Source of the DNA: Varanus komodoensis
Taxonomy: Eukaryota > Chordata > Lepidosauria > Squamata > Varanidae
Assembly (NCBI RefSeq): GCF_004798865.1
Contig: NW_025335268.1
Location: forward strand, 58,222,374-58,286,373
Direction: 5' to 3'
DNA: 64,000 nucleotides
Position 1 is the first letter of the stretch; each line of letters starts with the position of its first letter. The notes beneath the pieces are model-generated. The model was not told the origin of the DNA. It saw only the letters and a list, made by a program, of their open reading frames with translations, and made no database searches. Below, one piece after another: positions 45,186 through 57,049 of the stretch. The translations under genes and the position numbers were made by a program.

Positions 45186-45734
45186 TAGTGGTGGGTTCTG
45201 AACCCCAAGACTCTAAACGATACCATTGAATTCACAGGTTTTTGTGTCAACTGAAACCTATATCAATGAAGGCTCTCTCTCTCTCTGACTCACACACATC
45301 CGTTCACACATAAGCAAGGATACCCATGTATCCATAATGCAAACATACATGCATACACACACACACGCACGTGTCACACCCTTCTCCTTCTAACTGCAAA
45401 CACATGAAAACCATTCTCACTTGCTTTCAAGATCCTTTCCAAATCCATCACCCCTCTGGAACAGCCCCAAAGCCTTTATTCCACTTTTTCACACTGGCAA
45501 CTATTCAGCACATAACCATTCCTGATTCCCCAAGTTACTCAAGCTGGCTACCCCAGGCCCCACAGCTGACTTCCTGCAGCCCTCCCTAGCTCCCCTGGCT
45601 GACTTCCAGCTGGCTTTCCTGTCCCTTCTGCGGGCTTCCATGGTCCTCGGCTGGCATGCTGCAGCTCCTGTTAGCCCCCCACTCCAGCATCTTACCAAGC
45701 AACAGTGATAGGGATCCCTTTCATTACCCTCACA

Positions 45735-45735
<1 letters not shown>
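45186..45735. other. Intergenic sequence with simple repeats
   Basis: A CT-rich run at 45270-45285 and an (AC)n stretch near 45355-45366. A C-rich block at 45540-45690 repeats CTGACTTCC-type words three times. Confidence 0.4.

Positions 45736-45736
<1 letters not shown>

Positions 45737-45779
<43 letters not shown>
45737..45779. repeat. (GT)n(GA)n microsatellite left of the gap
   Basis: GT dinucleotides pass into GA dinucleotides directly at the assembly gap. Confidence 0.95.
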
Positions 45780-45879
45780 NNNNNNNNNNNNNNNNNNNNN
45801 NNNNNNNNNNNNNNNNNNNNNNNNNNNNNNNNNNNNNNNNNNNNNNNNNNNNNNNNNNNNNNNNNNNNNNNNNNNNNNN
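45780..45879. other. Assembly gap of exactly 100 N
   Basis: Exactly 100 N, the usual placeholder for a gap of unknown size, between GA-repeat tracts on both sides. Its true length is unknown and it is probably more GA/GT repeat. Confidence 0.99.
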
Positions 45880-45916
<37 letters not shown>

Positions 45917-45940
45917 TTGATTGATTGATTGATTGATTTC
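45880..45940. repeat. (GA)n followed by (ATTG)n right of the gap
   Basis: GA dinucleotides to about 45914, then five ATTG units to about 45938. Confidence 0.95.
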
Positions 45941-47859
45941 CAGGTACACTGCAGAGGAAAGTGTCAGCTTTACAACAGCAAGTGTAGAAGCAGCCACAAT
46001 CTTCATTTCTTAATGTCTCTTCAGAAGATTTATGGTCAATTAAGATGGCCATGGCTGGAAGCCCTCATTTGGTTGTGAAATAATCCCTGATGATGGTAAG
46101 ACATTTGAAAACAATATTTTAAAATTAAAATCAGGAAAAGTAGAGCAGGCGGGTGGACATCAGGGACAACAAGCACAACTTTGCTTAATTCTAGCTTACA
46201 TCAAATCCACTTGTATTGGTTCAGTTTTATTACAATCCTTCCCCTTTCTATGATAAGAAGATAGGATAATGATTGGTTAACACCATCTAAGAGATAGTCA
46301 TTATTTCATATTTTAAAAGACCCTGTTGGCAAGTCGATTCATAAGATTCAGATCTAGTTTAAGTTGCTTTGAGGACAATCTTCTATCTTGGGGTAAAATT
46401 CTTGTGGTGAGTTTTGTGTGTGCACATGTTTGGTTTAATCCTATTATCATTTACTTAAACATAGAAGGTTTCTAAACCTTGAAATTTTACTTTGAGTGTT
46501 TTGAGCTTTACAGTTTAGGCAAATATATGCTCCTTTGGGGAAGAGAGCTTTTTAGCAATGTATTTCACGTTTCATGTTTCCAAAAAAAATGATCAACCAA
46601 TAAAACAATTGTTTTTATTTTAGTGCCCTGATGCGTTTATGAAATTGAGCCTCTGTAGGTGACCTATGTAATCAATTTAATATATATACACCCCAACCTA
46701 CCTCTGCACTTACAGCTAAATACAACATTTTTTAAAAAACAAGTTTTTGAAAGTAAAAACTTCTTGCAACCTTTAAAAAAACCCAACAACAATTAAGCAA
46801 ATGTGAAAACAAACAGTAGTGTGTGAGTTACAGAGGTAAAAGCAGTCTATAAACCACAGATAAATTCTGAACCTTGTAGGCCAAATACCTGCAATGATGA
46901 TAATAATGAGGAGGAAGATGAAGACGTATTAGCCAAGAAGCAAGGAGAAAGAAAACTAAATAGACCTCCTGAAGTAGAGCATTCTACAGACTAGGCATAA
47001 CCACATAACCACTAGGCATAACCACAAAGAAGATGAAGGCACAACTTCATCCCAAGTTGTGCCTCTGTGTTGGGCTCTGTACTACTGATGAGCTGAACTG
47101 GTAAGTTACTGTTTGCGTTACATGAGAAATGGAGGAATTCCTCCACTCCTGCTGCAAAGGCTAATGGTCCAGAAGAAGAGTACTAAACCTATTTGTAGTA
47201 GTGGCAAGTGATAACTACTATTTCTGTTAATGTTAATAGCCACTTTAAATAAATAATAAATAGGCAAATGGCTGAGGGTTCAAATGTATGAGGTTGATTG
47301 TAATTTCTATGTGGCTTCATGTTTCCTGCAGTGTGTACTGCTTCCTAAGAGAGATGCACACCTCGAATCATTTATCTCCTTGTGATCTTTAGCTTGAAAA
47401 AACAATGTTTAAATAAAATTAGCTATAGAGAAGATATATGGTGGTGCAATAAATCATGAATGCATAAATATGTCAACCATAAATATTCCCTGCAAAATGC
47501 TACAAGGTACAAAATTATGTGATGCCAATCACTGGCATGAATATCACACATATTCATCATGGCTGCCCTGTATTGACCAAGCTAGTATCTTCTGGTGCAC
47601 TTCATTCCCTGCACTTCCTCTCAGCTGCCTTTGCTCATTTCATCTAGTAGTCAAAGGGTTCATATAACACGCAAACTTGTTTTTCACCCTTTTTTGTTTT
47701 GCTGGTTTGTTCTGTACAATAGCACATTTCGCTTTGTGATTTTCCTAACAATGTTGTGCAATGTTCCATGAGAAATTAAAAGGATGAATAGTAAGGGTGG
47801 TAGGTAAGCAATGCTTTAAAGAAAAAGCAGAAGAAACTTAATTCTGGAGAGTATGCTTT
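45941..47859. other. Intergenic sequence, no gene
   Basis: AT-rich, with a duplicated CACTAGGCATAACCACA word at about 46994-47025. No family is recognised. Confidence 0.35.
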
Positions 47860-48085
47860 AAGTAAGCTGTGTTGCAGCAGAGTAATTTTAGGCTGGGCTT
47901 AATGGTATTATGGGAGCCCCCTGTTTGGACTGTAATGTGCATTGCTTCTGTTGCTTCCAAATGTGCTAAGTCAGCCCTGAGGCATCTGAGCTTCTCCCTG
48001 CTCATTTTGCTGAATGGGGCTCCTGGATTTTCACACCAAAGTCCTGTCCTGATGGCCCTACTATTAGCAAGTGTAAATCCACTGT
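47860..48085. promoter_or_regulatory. Candidate conserved element at 48 kb
   Basis: Repeat-free, balanced-composition sequence with AGAGTAATTTTAGGC, CTTAATGGTATTATGGG and CTACTATTAGCAAGTG. It stands out from surrounding sequence; function is inferred. Confidence 0.35.
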
Positions 48086-48494
48086 TGCAAAACTGAAATG
48101 TTTGTTTGTACTCTTGGCTCAGCTGTATTAGCAATCCTGCAAAAGTTCAAGAGTGATTCAGATATAAAGGTCCACTGAAAAGGTCAGAAGAAGGGTTCTC
48201 AAGTCTAGTATAATTGGACTAAGAAGAGGAACAGTCTTAAAACTTCCCTAGAGGACATTAAACACCTACACCCAACATCAGTTATTCCAGTGACAACAGT
48301 GGAGAGCTTAAAGCCCCACCTATGTAGACACGCACCAGTTACCCAGAACTTCTTATTCCTCAAGGAAACCCAGAGGTTGCAGAAAGGACACGAGGAAGCT
48401 ATTCAGAATGGCTGGTATAAAGCATCAAGATTCTGTTCCTATACATTCCCTTTAGGTTACTGCTGAAGGCAAGGCTAGATCTGATGCAAAGAAA

Positions 48495-48700
48495 GCTAAG
48501 TGCAGTGGTTTGCGCATCAAAGTAGGACCCGGGGAGATCCAGGGACAAATTCTCATTCTTCTACTAAGCTCCCTGAGTAACTTTCAATACATCACTATTT
48601 TTCTTAGCATAATTTAACTCACAGGGTTCTTGTCAGGTTAACATGGGATATGTGAAAACTGTGTACACCATCCTGAACTACTTGGAGGAGTTATACACCA
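48495..48700 (+). mobile_element. MIR-like SINE, decayed
   Basis: AAGTGCAGTGGTTTGCGCATC head, GGGGAGATCCAGGGACAAAT, ACTCACAGGGTTCTTGTCAG and a tail with TCCTGAACTACTTGGAGGAG, ending in a short (AC)n run. Confidence 0.65.
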
Positions 48701-50959
48701 CACACACACAATACAGGCCTTAAAGGCTCTTTATTTCATAAATGTATATCATTAATAAAGAAACAAATCAAACAAGAAGAAGATACATAAGCAATAGTTG
48801 TATACTCCAGGGTGCCTACTCAGTTGTGTTTTAACAGGTATGGATACCTGTTATTAGAGTTCTTGCAATGTGAGAGCTGCTTAACGCTGTCCTAGGTCCT
48901 GCAGAATATGTCATTGCCTACTTGCTTCCTCATGTATGTCTGCTGTCCCAGGCACACTTTTTGAAACCTGGCTGGATCTGCACACTGTATAGTTCAAATT
49001 CTAACTCTGATCAGAACAAGTTCAGGCAAGTTTGAGGAGCTAGAAATGCAGACATTCTTGACTCTAGAGTCTCATATATGGGAAAAGAATGGGGAAAAAA
49101 ATCTTCAAATGGTCAAAGACCGTATCTCCACCCAGATCAAATAGATGAAGAGATACTGCCAAAGCTGAAAATAAAAGAGAGACTAATGACAAATGGCAAT
49201 GTGACATATTCATGTGTAAGTGAAACAAGAATGGACTGTGACAAAGCAAGAATGCAAAAACCTAGATCATGTTGGACACCCTTTAGTTGAATACAATTTA
49301 TACATTCTTTAGTGTCTGGTAAGTATGTATAATTCCATAGACTTTGCCAACATTTTAATATCTTGCCATGCCTGCTATGATTCCTTCCATGTGACTTTTA
49401 GACCAATGTCCTTTTCCTATTAAGTTCAGACATTGCTTGTATTTCTTGTAGGTCCATCTCCATATGTTTTCCTATGCACAAAAGAACATAAACATAAATT
49501 TCATATGAAAGGCCATCAATAACAGTTAAATAGTAGACATCTAGGAAGGATATAAGAAACTTAAAATTATTTTAGGTAAGTTTCTTCCATGGAAGATTTA
49601 CAAGTGAACATATTTCCAAAGAATTACTGTCTTAAAGCACAGTTCTTGGCTTTCTTCAGCCTAAGTCTTGTACTTGGTGTGTGGGAAAAATGTGTTCTCC
49701 TCAACCAGTTCCTATTTTTCTGCATTTCTCCTACATTTAATACACCTGCACACACAGCTTTCAGTTATCTTCTGCCTCCTTTTTCTCCAGGCTGGTAGAC
49801 CAAAATTTATCTGGGTTGCTCCTATCATGACCTGGAGTATAATCAGATTGTGTTGCACTGCTGCATCTACATGCTCATGATAAAGAAAAGTACAGGTGAG
49901 TTGAGGGCACATCTGGCATCCAAACATCTCATCCCTAGTGCTTGTAATTAGGAATTAATCAGAGCCAATGACGAAAGTGAGTGAAATGTTTTGCTGATAC
50001 TGCATACTTATCCAGTCCTCACCACTGATCAGAGTACCACTGCTCAGTAATGCAAGTCTGTCTAAAACTGCTTCTTTATTTTCACCTTCTGTTCTGCTAA
50101 TCTTTTTTCCTTCAACCAAATATAACAAAATTGTGCATATATGGGGCAATAATATGTGCTTTGTTTTTCAAAGTAGTGAAAAATGATGACACATAAGCAA
50201 CAGAAAATTCACTTATGCTTGAAAAATGTTATTTCACACCAAGCATTTCAGTATAATACAGGAGCTAGATGGAAATAAAATGAATTAAAAAGTTGCAATC
50301 ATTAGGACTTTTAACTTGTTATTTGTATATTTTAGGTTTGATGAAATAAATTATATATAAACTGGGGATGTAAGCATTCTCTGGCTGGGTCTGTCCTCCT
50401 AAGAACTAAGAAGGCCTTAGTTTGGAGGACTTCTTAGCTACAAAATATCACAAATCAAATGCTGGGAAAATGTACTTTCCTTCAACAGAAATGCAACTGA
50501 ACTTCTCTCCAGTCAGCTGGGCTGCACAAAACAAATAGGACTTTTCACTGCATGCATATAATAGTAAAACAAATTTCCTGCAATGACGGGGAAGACCATA
50601 GTATCATAAAATACTTTTAGCTGTCAGTTTTTCAGCCTAAATGGGAAGCAGAGGGATCTGTACATTCAGAGTTGGCCCATGACATTTTGCTACTTGAGGT
50701 AGAATAGCTAATGGAGCTTTCCCTCTGCAATGTAAAGTTATTTTGACACCTGGGACAGAAATTCCAAATTTCTTTTCCACCTTTCCAGCCCTTTCCTTTC
50801 CATAGATATAGCCTGTTTCTAGTCTTCTGGTTAAGGGGTGGGGGAGAGACATGGGGAAGAAGGAGGAGGGAGGGGGGGAGAGAGAGAGATTTTCTTTCAC
50901 AGGAGCCCTCAGAATTACAGTTCATGAACTATTCAGTAAACTGACCGGCCTGAACCTCC
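48701..50959. other. Intergenic sequence, no gene
   Basis: AT-rich sequence with a G/GA-rich low-complexity stretch at about 50832-50890. No exon or named repeat is recognised. Confidence 0.4.
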
Positions 50960-51620
50960 CCTTCAACGGCCTAATCTAAGGGGTGGATCTATGTGTTTTG
51001 TGGCTTGTCAAAAACAATCACTCCTCGGCCCATTACATTTACAGCACGTCGTCCTTTAATTGGTGTAACACACTGAGGGCTGAAAGGAAGAAAGTCCTAC
51101 AAAAGAGCCCGAGTGAATGAACCCTGACTCACACAAAAATACTCTTCAGAAGTTCAGAGCCGGGCACTAACAAGGAGGTAGAGGGTTAGCTAGAAAAGAG
51201 GTTAAGTTCAGAAATGTGCCACCTTGAAGATCCTCCCATCAAAGCCATGATAACATTGACAAGATGAAGCGGGGGAAAAGTTAATCATTCCTGCGCTTGG
51301 GAAGGTTTAACAAAATAGGCGATCGAGAGGATTCCTTTGCCCCCTCCTTTCCCCCATCTATTAATTTTGAAGCCATTTCATGTTAAGACCTCGATGTTTC
51401 ATTCTAAGACCTCCTCTCCTTCTGCATATTTCTCTGTAGCCTCGCTCCTAGTTCTTTGGGCTTCTTCTGATCAATTAAACTGAGGGTTTAAAAATGATAA
51501 TGAAAGCATCTTTTAGAGCCACGTTTTATCCAGAGAGGTGAGAAGAGCAGTGTCTGGAGCGGTCATAAGAACAAGGCGAGCAAGAGAAAAGGACTTAACG
51601 ATTCGGACTCTGTAATGATG
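50960..51620. promoter_or_regulatory. Candidate conserved enhancer cluster at 51.0-51.6 kb
   Basis: Long repeat-free stretch with CGGCCTAATCTAAGG (OTX-like), AAAAACAATCACTCC, TTTAATTGGTGTAAC (NKX/T-box-like), AAGTTAATCATTCC, ATCTATTAATTTTG, TCTGATCAATTAAACTG and ATGATAATGAAAG. The density of homeodomain and SOX-type cores is high and sustained. Confidence 0.5.
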
Positions 51621-51623
51621 GAA

Positions 51624-51651
51624 GAGAGGAGGAGGAGGAGGAGGAGGAGGA
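51624..51651. repeat. (GGA)n microsatellite
   Basis: About nine GGA trinucleotides between two enhancer-like blocks. Confidence 0.9.
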
Positions 51652-51734
51652 CGGAGGAAGCCTCTAAACTTGACGGGGACGGAGAATAGATAGCAAGAGG
51701 TGGGGTGGCGTGGATAGGCGGCGGGGTGGGGAGC

Positions 51735-52080
51735 GAAAAAATCGAGTCCTTTCTCTGACAACTTTGATTACTGTGATCTGCATGGAATCATTACAACCTA
51801 TCTTCTGTGTCACAAAGTTCCAGGGACTTTTCTTTCTCTGAACTCCCAGCCATTTCTTTGCTCAGTAGCTGTCAGGGAATTGGTGAAAAGGAGGCGCGGG
51901 TGGGGTGGGGAGACAGGACGGGGAAGGACTAGTCCCCCCCCCTTTTTTTTCTTTCTTCTTTCAAAGCGTCGGTTCAGCGGAGCCGAAAAAGTCAGATTCC
52001 GGCGTCCCCTTCATTTGTTGCTAGTGTTCAAGGATGGACATAGTTCTCGAAATTCCCTATAAAACAAAAATGCTTTGCTG
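51735..52080. promoter_or_regulatory. Candidate conserved element at 51.8 kb
   Basis: AACTTTGATTACTGTGATCTG, GGAATCATTACAACC and CACAAAGTTCCAGG give TCF/LEF-type (CTTTGAT) and homeodomain cores in repeat-free sequence. A poly-C/poly-T junction lies at about 51932-51950. Confidence 0.4.
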
Positions 52081-52289
52081 TTAGGTTGTTGTTGTAAAGA
52101 GGGAAGAAGTCAAATTTCGAGATCTGGGATATAAGGAGACCAAGCCTAAAGGCCTTGGGGTGGGCTGAAGGAAAAGAGAGAGAACTAGTTTATTTTGGCC
52201 TCTATTTTTTTTAATTATTACCGTATGGTATTTTCTTATAGGTAAAATGCACTCAGGCACACTCCAGGTGAAATCATGCAAGAGCATTG

Positions 52290-52700
52290 TGCATGAGCGT
52301 GGATGTGAAGGACAATAATGTAATCGAAGAGGGAACTTTCTATTAAGAGCAGATCAATGTCCTTTAGTGAAACTGTGCTCTAACTGGGGATAAAGTCAGC
52401 TTTCTTTCTCCCGCCCCCGGACTAATTCCCAGCTTTAATGAACTTTGTCCAGCACTTCATTCCTTGCCCAGATCTCTCGCTCACTCTTTCTGTTTCTTCT
52501 TCTTCTTCTTCCTATTTTAATGTAAATGCCATCTTTTGGGTGGGTGCCTCCAGTAGGGAGTTAATGATCCCTTGGACTGTGCTTTCACTCCCCCCGCTGC
52601 ACCATGTTAATAAATTAATGCACCTTTCATTACTCGTACACGCATCAAAACCTCAGCTTTGTGTTTTGCTAACTGACCCCTCGTCCTTTTACTTTTGTGG
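52290..52700. promoter_or_regulatory. Candidate conserved enhancer at 52.5 kb
   Basis: Repeat-free sequence with ACAATAATGTAATCG, GGACTAATTCCCAGC, GCTTTAATGAAC, AGTTAATGATCCC, TTAATAAATTAATGCACC and TTTCATTACTCG. It has a short internal (TTC)n run. Confidence 0.5.
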
Positions 52701-52769
52701 GTGAGCTGCCCCCATGCTAAAGCCGGGGGCACTTAGAAAAAAATTCAGTTCCCCATAGTCCTACCCAGG

Positions 52770-53330
52770 TTTGTAATCCGTCAAAAAGCCGTTGATTGCT
52801 GCAAGCGTTACTTTTCATTAGGAAAACTTCGAAGCAATTTGAGAGAGCCCGGCTCAATGAATACATTTACCCCCAAATGCTCCCCCCAGCCTTCCCCTCT
52901 TTCTTCGCCTGCACTTGATGAGTTTCTCTGGCACAAATCAGTCCTTACAGGCACAGAATGGGCAATCCCTTGATCCTCATCAATTGTCATCCAGAGTTTG
53001 GGCCACTTTGACCGCCAATAGTGGGGAAGTCAGAGCTAATCCTTAGAAGGAATCACGGGAAAAGAAAGGCAACAATAACCAAGTCAAGCGTAAAAAATGA
53101 AAGAGAAATCTCTATTATCACCCACTACATTTCCCAGCGATGTACTGAAAAAATCAGCTCGTTTGTCATTCGAGTCAGACACCCGGAGAAGAATATGGGG
53201 TCGTGGTGGGTTGGTAGACTCACACGACGTAAGGAGCAATATTTGAGAGCAAAAGGCCTCTTCATTTGCCAAATCCTCCTCACATCCGCCATAACCATTA
53301 AATACAGACTGACTTTATTCTGTATGGGAA
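52770..53330. promoter_or_regulatory. Candidate conserved element abutting the orphan CpG island
   Basis: Repeat-free sequence with CCGTTGATTGCTGC, CTTTTCATTAGG, CATCAATTGTCATCC, GACCGCCAATAGTG and TCTCTATTATCACCC, running directly into the CpG island. It may form one regulatory unit with it. Confidence 0.5.
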
Positions 53331-53830
53331 GGACAAGGCGGGGGAACGGAGCCCTCCGCCGCGGAGCGAGACAAAAAAGTCCACAGAGCCGCAATGGGCA
53401 GGCGAGGCGGAAGAAACGCGGCGCTCGCAGCTTCGCCGCCGCTGGCGCGCGCATAATGGAACAAATGGCTCTGGAGGGGCGGCTGGGCGGGGGGCGCGGT
53501 GGCTCGGCTGCATGTGTCGGCGCGACGGGGCACGTACGGCTGAAGGGCGACTCCGGCCGGGCCGGGCCGGGCCGAGCAGCGGAGCGTCCCCGGGCGTGTC
53601 TGTGCTGCGGCCTGGGAGGAAAATGGCGGCAGAAAGCGCGGGAACTCGCGTGTGTTTGTGTGCGAGGGAGGGAGCGAGAGGGCGAGAGTGTCGCGTGATG
53701 GTGCGACCCAGGGCGGGTGTGACCCAGGCTGCGCCCCAGGGAAGGGCCACGGCGGGCCAGGGCAGAAATCCTGCCATGCAGGGAGGGAGGGCTGGGAAAA
53801 CTGCGAGGAAAAGCGCGGGAAACTAGTGCG
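53331..53830 (+). promoter_or_regulatory. Orphan CpG island with a YY1-type motif
   Basis: Dense CpG over 500 bp, far from any recognised gene (about 38 kb upstream of the NR2E1 start). It holds AAAATGGCGGC at 53620-53630, the consensus that YY1 binds just downstream of many TATA-less start sites, and GCCGGGCCGGGCC-type GC boxes at about 53556-53575. The motif orientation suggests rightward transcription. Frames through it (53021-53698 plus; 53125-53974 minus) have no domain. Confidence 0.55.
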
Positions 53831-54000
53831 AGAGAGAAAGCCCTTCGATTGTGCGCTTTCGGAAGGAGCGCTTGCTGAAAGAATGCCTTTTCCGACTGCA
53901 AGAGAGGGAAGGAGGATAGCCGGAGTGTGTTGGTGTGGCAAGCAGGTATTCAGTGAAAAGTGTGTTTGGGCCACACAGTTCCCGGCGTTTGCGACCCTCT

Positions 54001-54080
54001 ATGCATGTCGACACGGAAGTAAATCCTGCTGAGTTCAGTGGGAGTTACACTCAGGTAATTGCGTGCAGGATTGCAGGCCA
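54001..54080. repeat. Palindromic short repeat copy
   Basis: ATGTCGACACGGAAGTAAATCC, central GAGTTCAGTGGGAG, then TTACACTCAGGTAATTGCGTG and GCAGGATTGCAGGCC: nearly complete, with both arms. Confidence 0.7.
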
Positions 54081-55579
54081 GTGGTTCGAATGTCAGAGAA
54101 TGTCGCGTGTGTTTTACAAGAGACTAAGAGACAGGCAGACCTGAAGGCATATGATGTAAACAGCGCAGAGAGCTGCTGCTTTTAGTATAGAAATAACAAT
54201 ATAATAATTCACAAGAAATGCTGATGACGATAAGGTGTGTAAGGAGCCATCACAGAGGATGAAATCTGAAATGTGTTTGTCCTACTGGGAGGGAATTCAG
54301 AAGAGAAAATAGGAGATCAGCCCAATAACAGTGTGAGAGAGGGAAGTTTGCCAGTTAATTCAGAATAAATTGAACAATAGATTGTAAACAGTGGCACAGT
54401 TTGGTACTTCTAGACTCTAAAATTAAGCCTCTAATAGGAACCCCATCTTTATAGATGAATATGTATAACTTCTCTGATTTACAAATATGTTAAGCAGTCC
54501 CTACTGTGTCCAACGCAGACTGTGAAAGTGGGACAAGGAAAGATCAAGTGCATCAGTGCACATGCATATATGTAGGCAGGCAGTTTTCATATATATCATA
54601 GTGGGTTGGATGTATTGAGAATATACTGGTGACAGAATGCATTTGTTTGATATGCCATTTCTCAGCAGCTCAAAAGAGTCATGCTTGTGTGGAGAGAAGA
54701 AAAATGTGTAAGAGGGAGGGAGGGAGGGACAAAGACACACACACACACACACAGAGCATAGGACCCTCAGTTCGCTATAGTTTGTACATTCTGAAGTACA
54801 TCCCCTCTCGTGACTTTCAGGTTACACTATGCAGATAAGTGTGATGAGTGTGACAGAGAAGGCATGCACCTGTGAAAATACCTGATAACTAGGAACAGAA
54901 ACCCAGAATATGGTTTAGTCAGCTAATTACATAGCTTTAAGACTAACATTAGATAAAATTAAATGCATGAGAAAAGGCAATGGTATTAGTTCTGCATGTG
55001 TGTTGTGTGTCTCTGTGTGTGTGTGAAGAGAGCTATTGTGTGTGTGTGTGCGCGCGCGCGCATGCATGTACACTAGCAAGGACAACCCTTACATGAAAAG
55101 AAGATCTGTGAGGTTGGAAGGAGGAGCATGTGAGGAAATGTGAGCTCTGGGTGTTTCATCAAGCAGTAAAATGCATTTTCAGGGTGTGCAGCTTAAGCCT
55201 GAGCGCCTAAACACATGTAGTGGGAGGTAAGTGCCACTGAGTCCACTTGCAAGGGACTATGCCAGGCATGCTGCTGCTGAGTGGGTGATCAGGACTTGAA
55301 CCAGCCTGCATTTCAGTTGGTCCCATTGCCGGGTCCTGTATGGGGTGGGGAAAAGAGGGCTGACATTGTGGGGCAGGAGGGGGAGGAGAGAAATGGAGGC
55401 AGTCCTGATAGAAGGAGGGAGGGGGCTATTGAGAAGAAGAGGCATGAAGACTTGAGAGAGACGGCAAACATTGCCAATTTCCACGCTGACACCTACAATT
55501 AACCAATCTAAGGGTGTGATTCCTTTACTCTGCAGCCAAGCAAGGGGTGAGGTTTGCACTAAATAGCCCTCTGCCAAGT
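54081..55579. other. Intergenic sequence with simple repeats
   Basis: (GGGA)n at 54713-54728, (AC)n at 54736-54752, and a (TG)n(CG)n stretch at about 55004-55063. A palindromic-repeat trace is likely near 55200-55255. No gene is seen. Confidence 0.45.
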
Positions 55580-55765
55580 GCTGGTGTGAACGACGGAGGT
55601 TTTGGTTGAGCTAGTAAACAAATTCATAGATCGGAGAAAACCACCGAGTGCTTATTGCCCCCAAATTAGCTCAGGAGGAGGCAGGTTGGCTTGTGGTTCC
55701 CCTGAGATCTAGAGACTTTACTTCTTTTGAATCGATTGCATTTTGAAAAGTAAGGGGATCATGCC
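55580..55765. promoter_or_regulatory. Weak candidate conserved element at 55.7 kb
   Basis: Repeat-free with GAACGACGGAGGTTTTGG, CAAATTAGCTCAGG and TGAATCGATTGCATTTTG. Low motif density makes this tentative. Confidence 0.3.
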
Positions 55766-57049
55766 CTCCGAGAAGAAATTACTAATTTCAGTGTTCTGAC
55801 ATGATGTTGGGAAATATCCAAAGTCCATGGATACTTTTACTAAAAAATAAACTTGTTCGTTAAACTGTATGACAGTTTATTTGGTTTATCAGAAACTCTA
55901 GTTTTGATTAATGTTAATCCATTAAAACAAAGCAGAACCAAGCAATGCTATGCTTTGATTTATAAAATAAATAATTTACCCACCAGCCTATAAAAACTGA
56001 CTTGGTGTGAAAGAAAAGGAATTTTAGTGTGTTTATATGTTTAAAATAATCAGGAAGTCTTCTTGGTTTGTTTCTGAAGTTGTGGGAAAACGGCACTGCT
56101 ACTATGAGAAAAGCACTGAAAGATTCAATCCAAAATTTTACTTATAATTAACCCCTACACATTTTAAATAAATCAAGTTTTCTGGATAAAGGCCAAAGTC
56201 TGTTAAGTGTGTTCACTTACATCAGTTCCACTTCTGGGTTAGCGGTTTCCAGTATACTCACTGTGCCTTACTATATGTACACAGTTTTGGACTTCAGAAG
56301 GGGAGACCATAAACTGACACTAACTGGAGTGACTTAGTCTTGCTGAATTTCTTTCTTATATGGACAATCACTCTGTTCTAAGGTACTTTGTGATATGGTT
56401 TAAGTGCTGTGTTTGATTTAATCAGCACAGAATTGTAATTTTTGTGTGATTTGATACTCCACATATGTATAGAAACGTTTTTTTCAGTCTCTGATGCCTT
56501 TCTGGATTTGCTGTCCTGTGCACATACATATGATCTACTATGTAACAAGTTTTATTTACATATGGCTTGCTCAGATTGGCAAGATAAAATGTAATGAATA
56601 CATTAAAAGAACACACCCAATTGGTTTGAAAACAAATGCTTAGCCTTAGTGTTTTTGTCATAATGTTCGCTTCCTGAAGCCTACCAAAAATGAGTCCCTC
56701 GGACTTCTTCGCCGGGTAGTCCAACTGCAATCAAAGTCTTCAGCATAAGTAGGTAGGTTATTATGGCCTGGATGTAAATTACACTTTTGGAAGTTCCTTT
56801 TCGCTCTGGGATCCCGCTATATATCGAGTCTCGCTAGAGAGCAACCCTTCTGCTGTTTCATCCGTGGTGTGCGCAATAGAAACTATCTTGTAGCTGACAC
56901 TTTAAAAAGAAGCGTGAGAGGATGGCTGGGAGCCAGATTTCCAAACAGGGTAGACAATTGGGCATCGCGGTAGTCATTTTCAGCAGCACGGAGAGGAAGG
57001 TGGAGCTGTTTGCCTCAGTCTTTTGGAAGGCGAGATCCCCAGCCATTCA
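55766..57049. other. Intergenic sequence, no call
   Basis: AT-rich to 56.7 kb, then gradually GC-richer towards the next enhancer-like block. Nothing specific is recognised. Confidence 0.4.

Noticed and set aside
45501-46052. Open frames spanning the N gap
   Set aside because: They run through 100 N and dinucleotide repeats and are not evidence of coding.
53021-53974. Long frames on both strands through the 53-kb CpG island
   Set aside because: No signal peptide, domain or similarity to OSTM1 or another neighbour I know; composition explains the openness.
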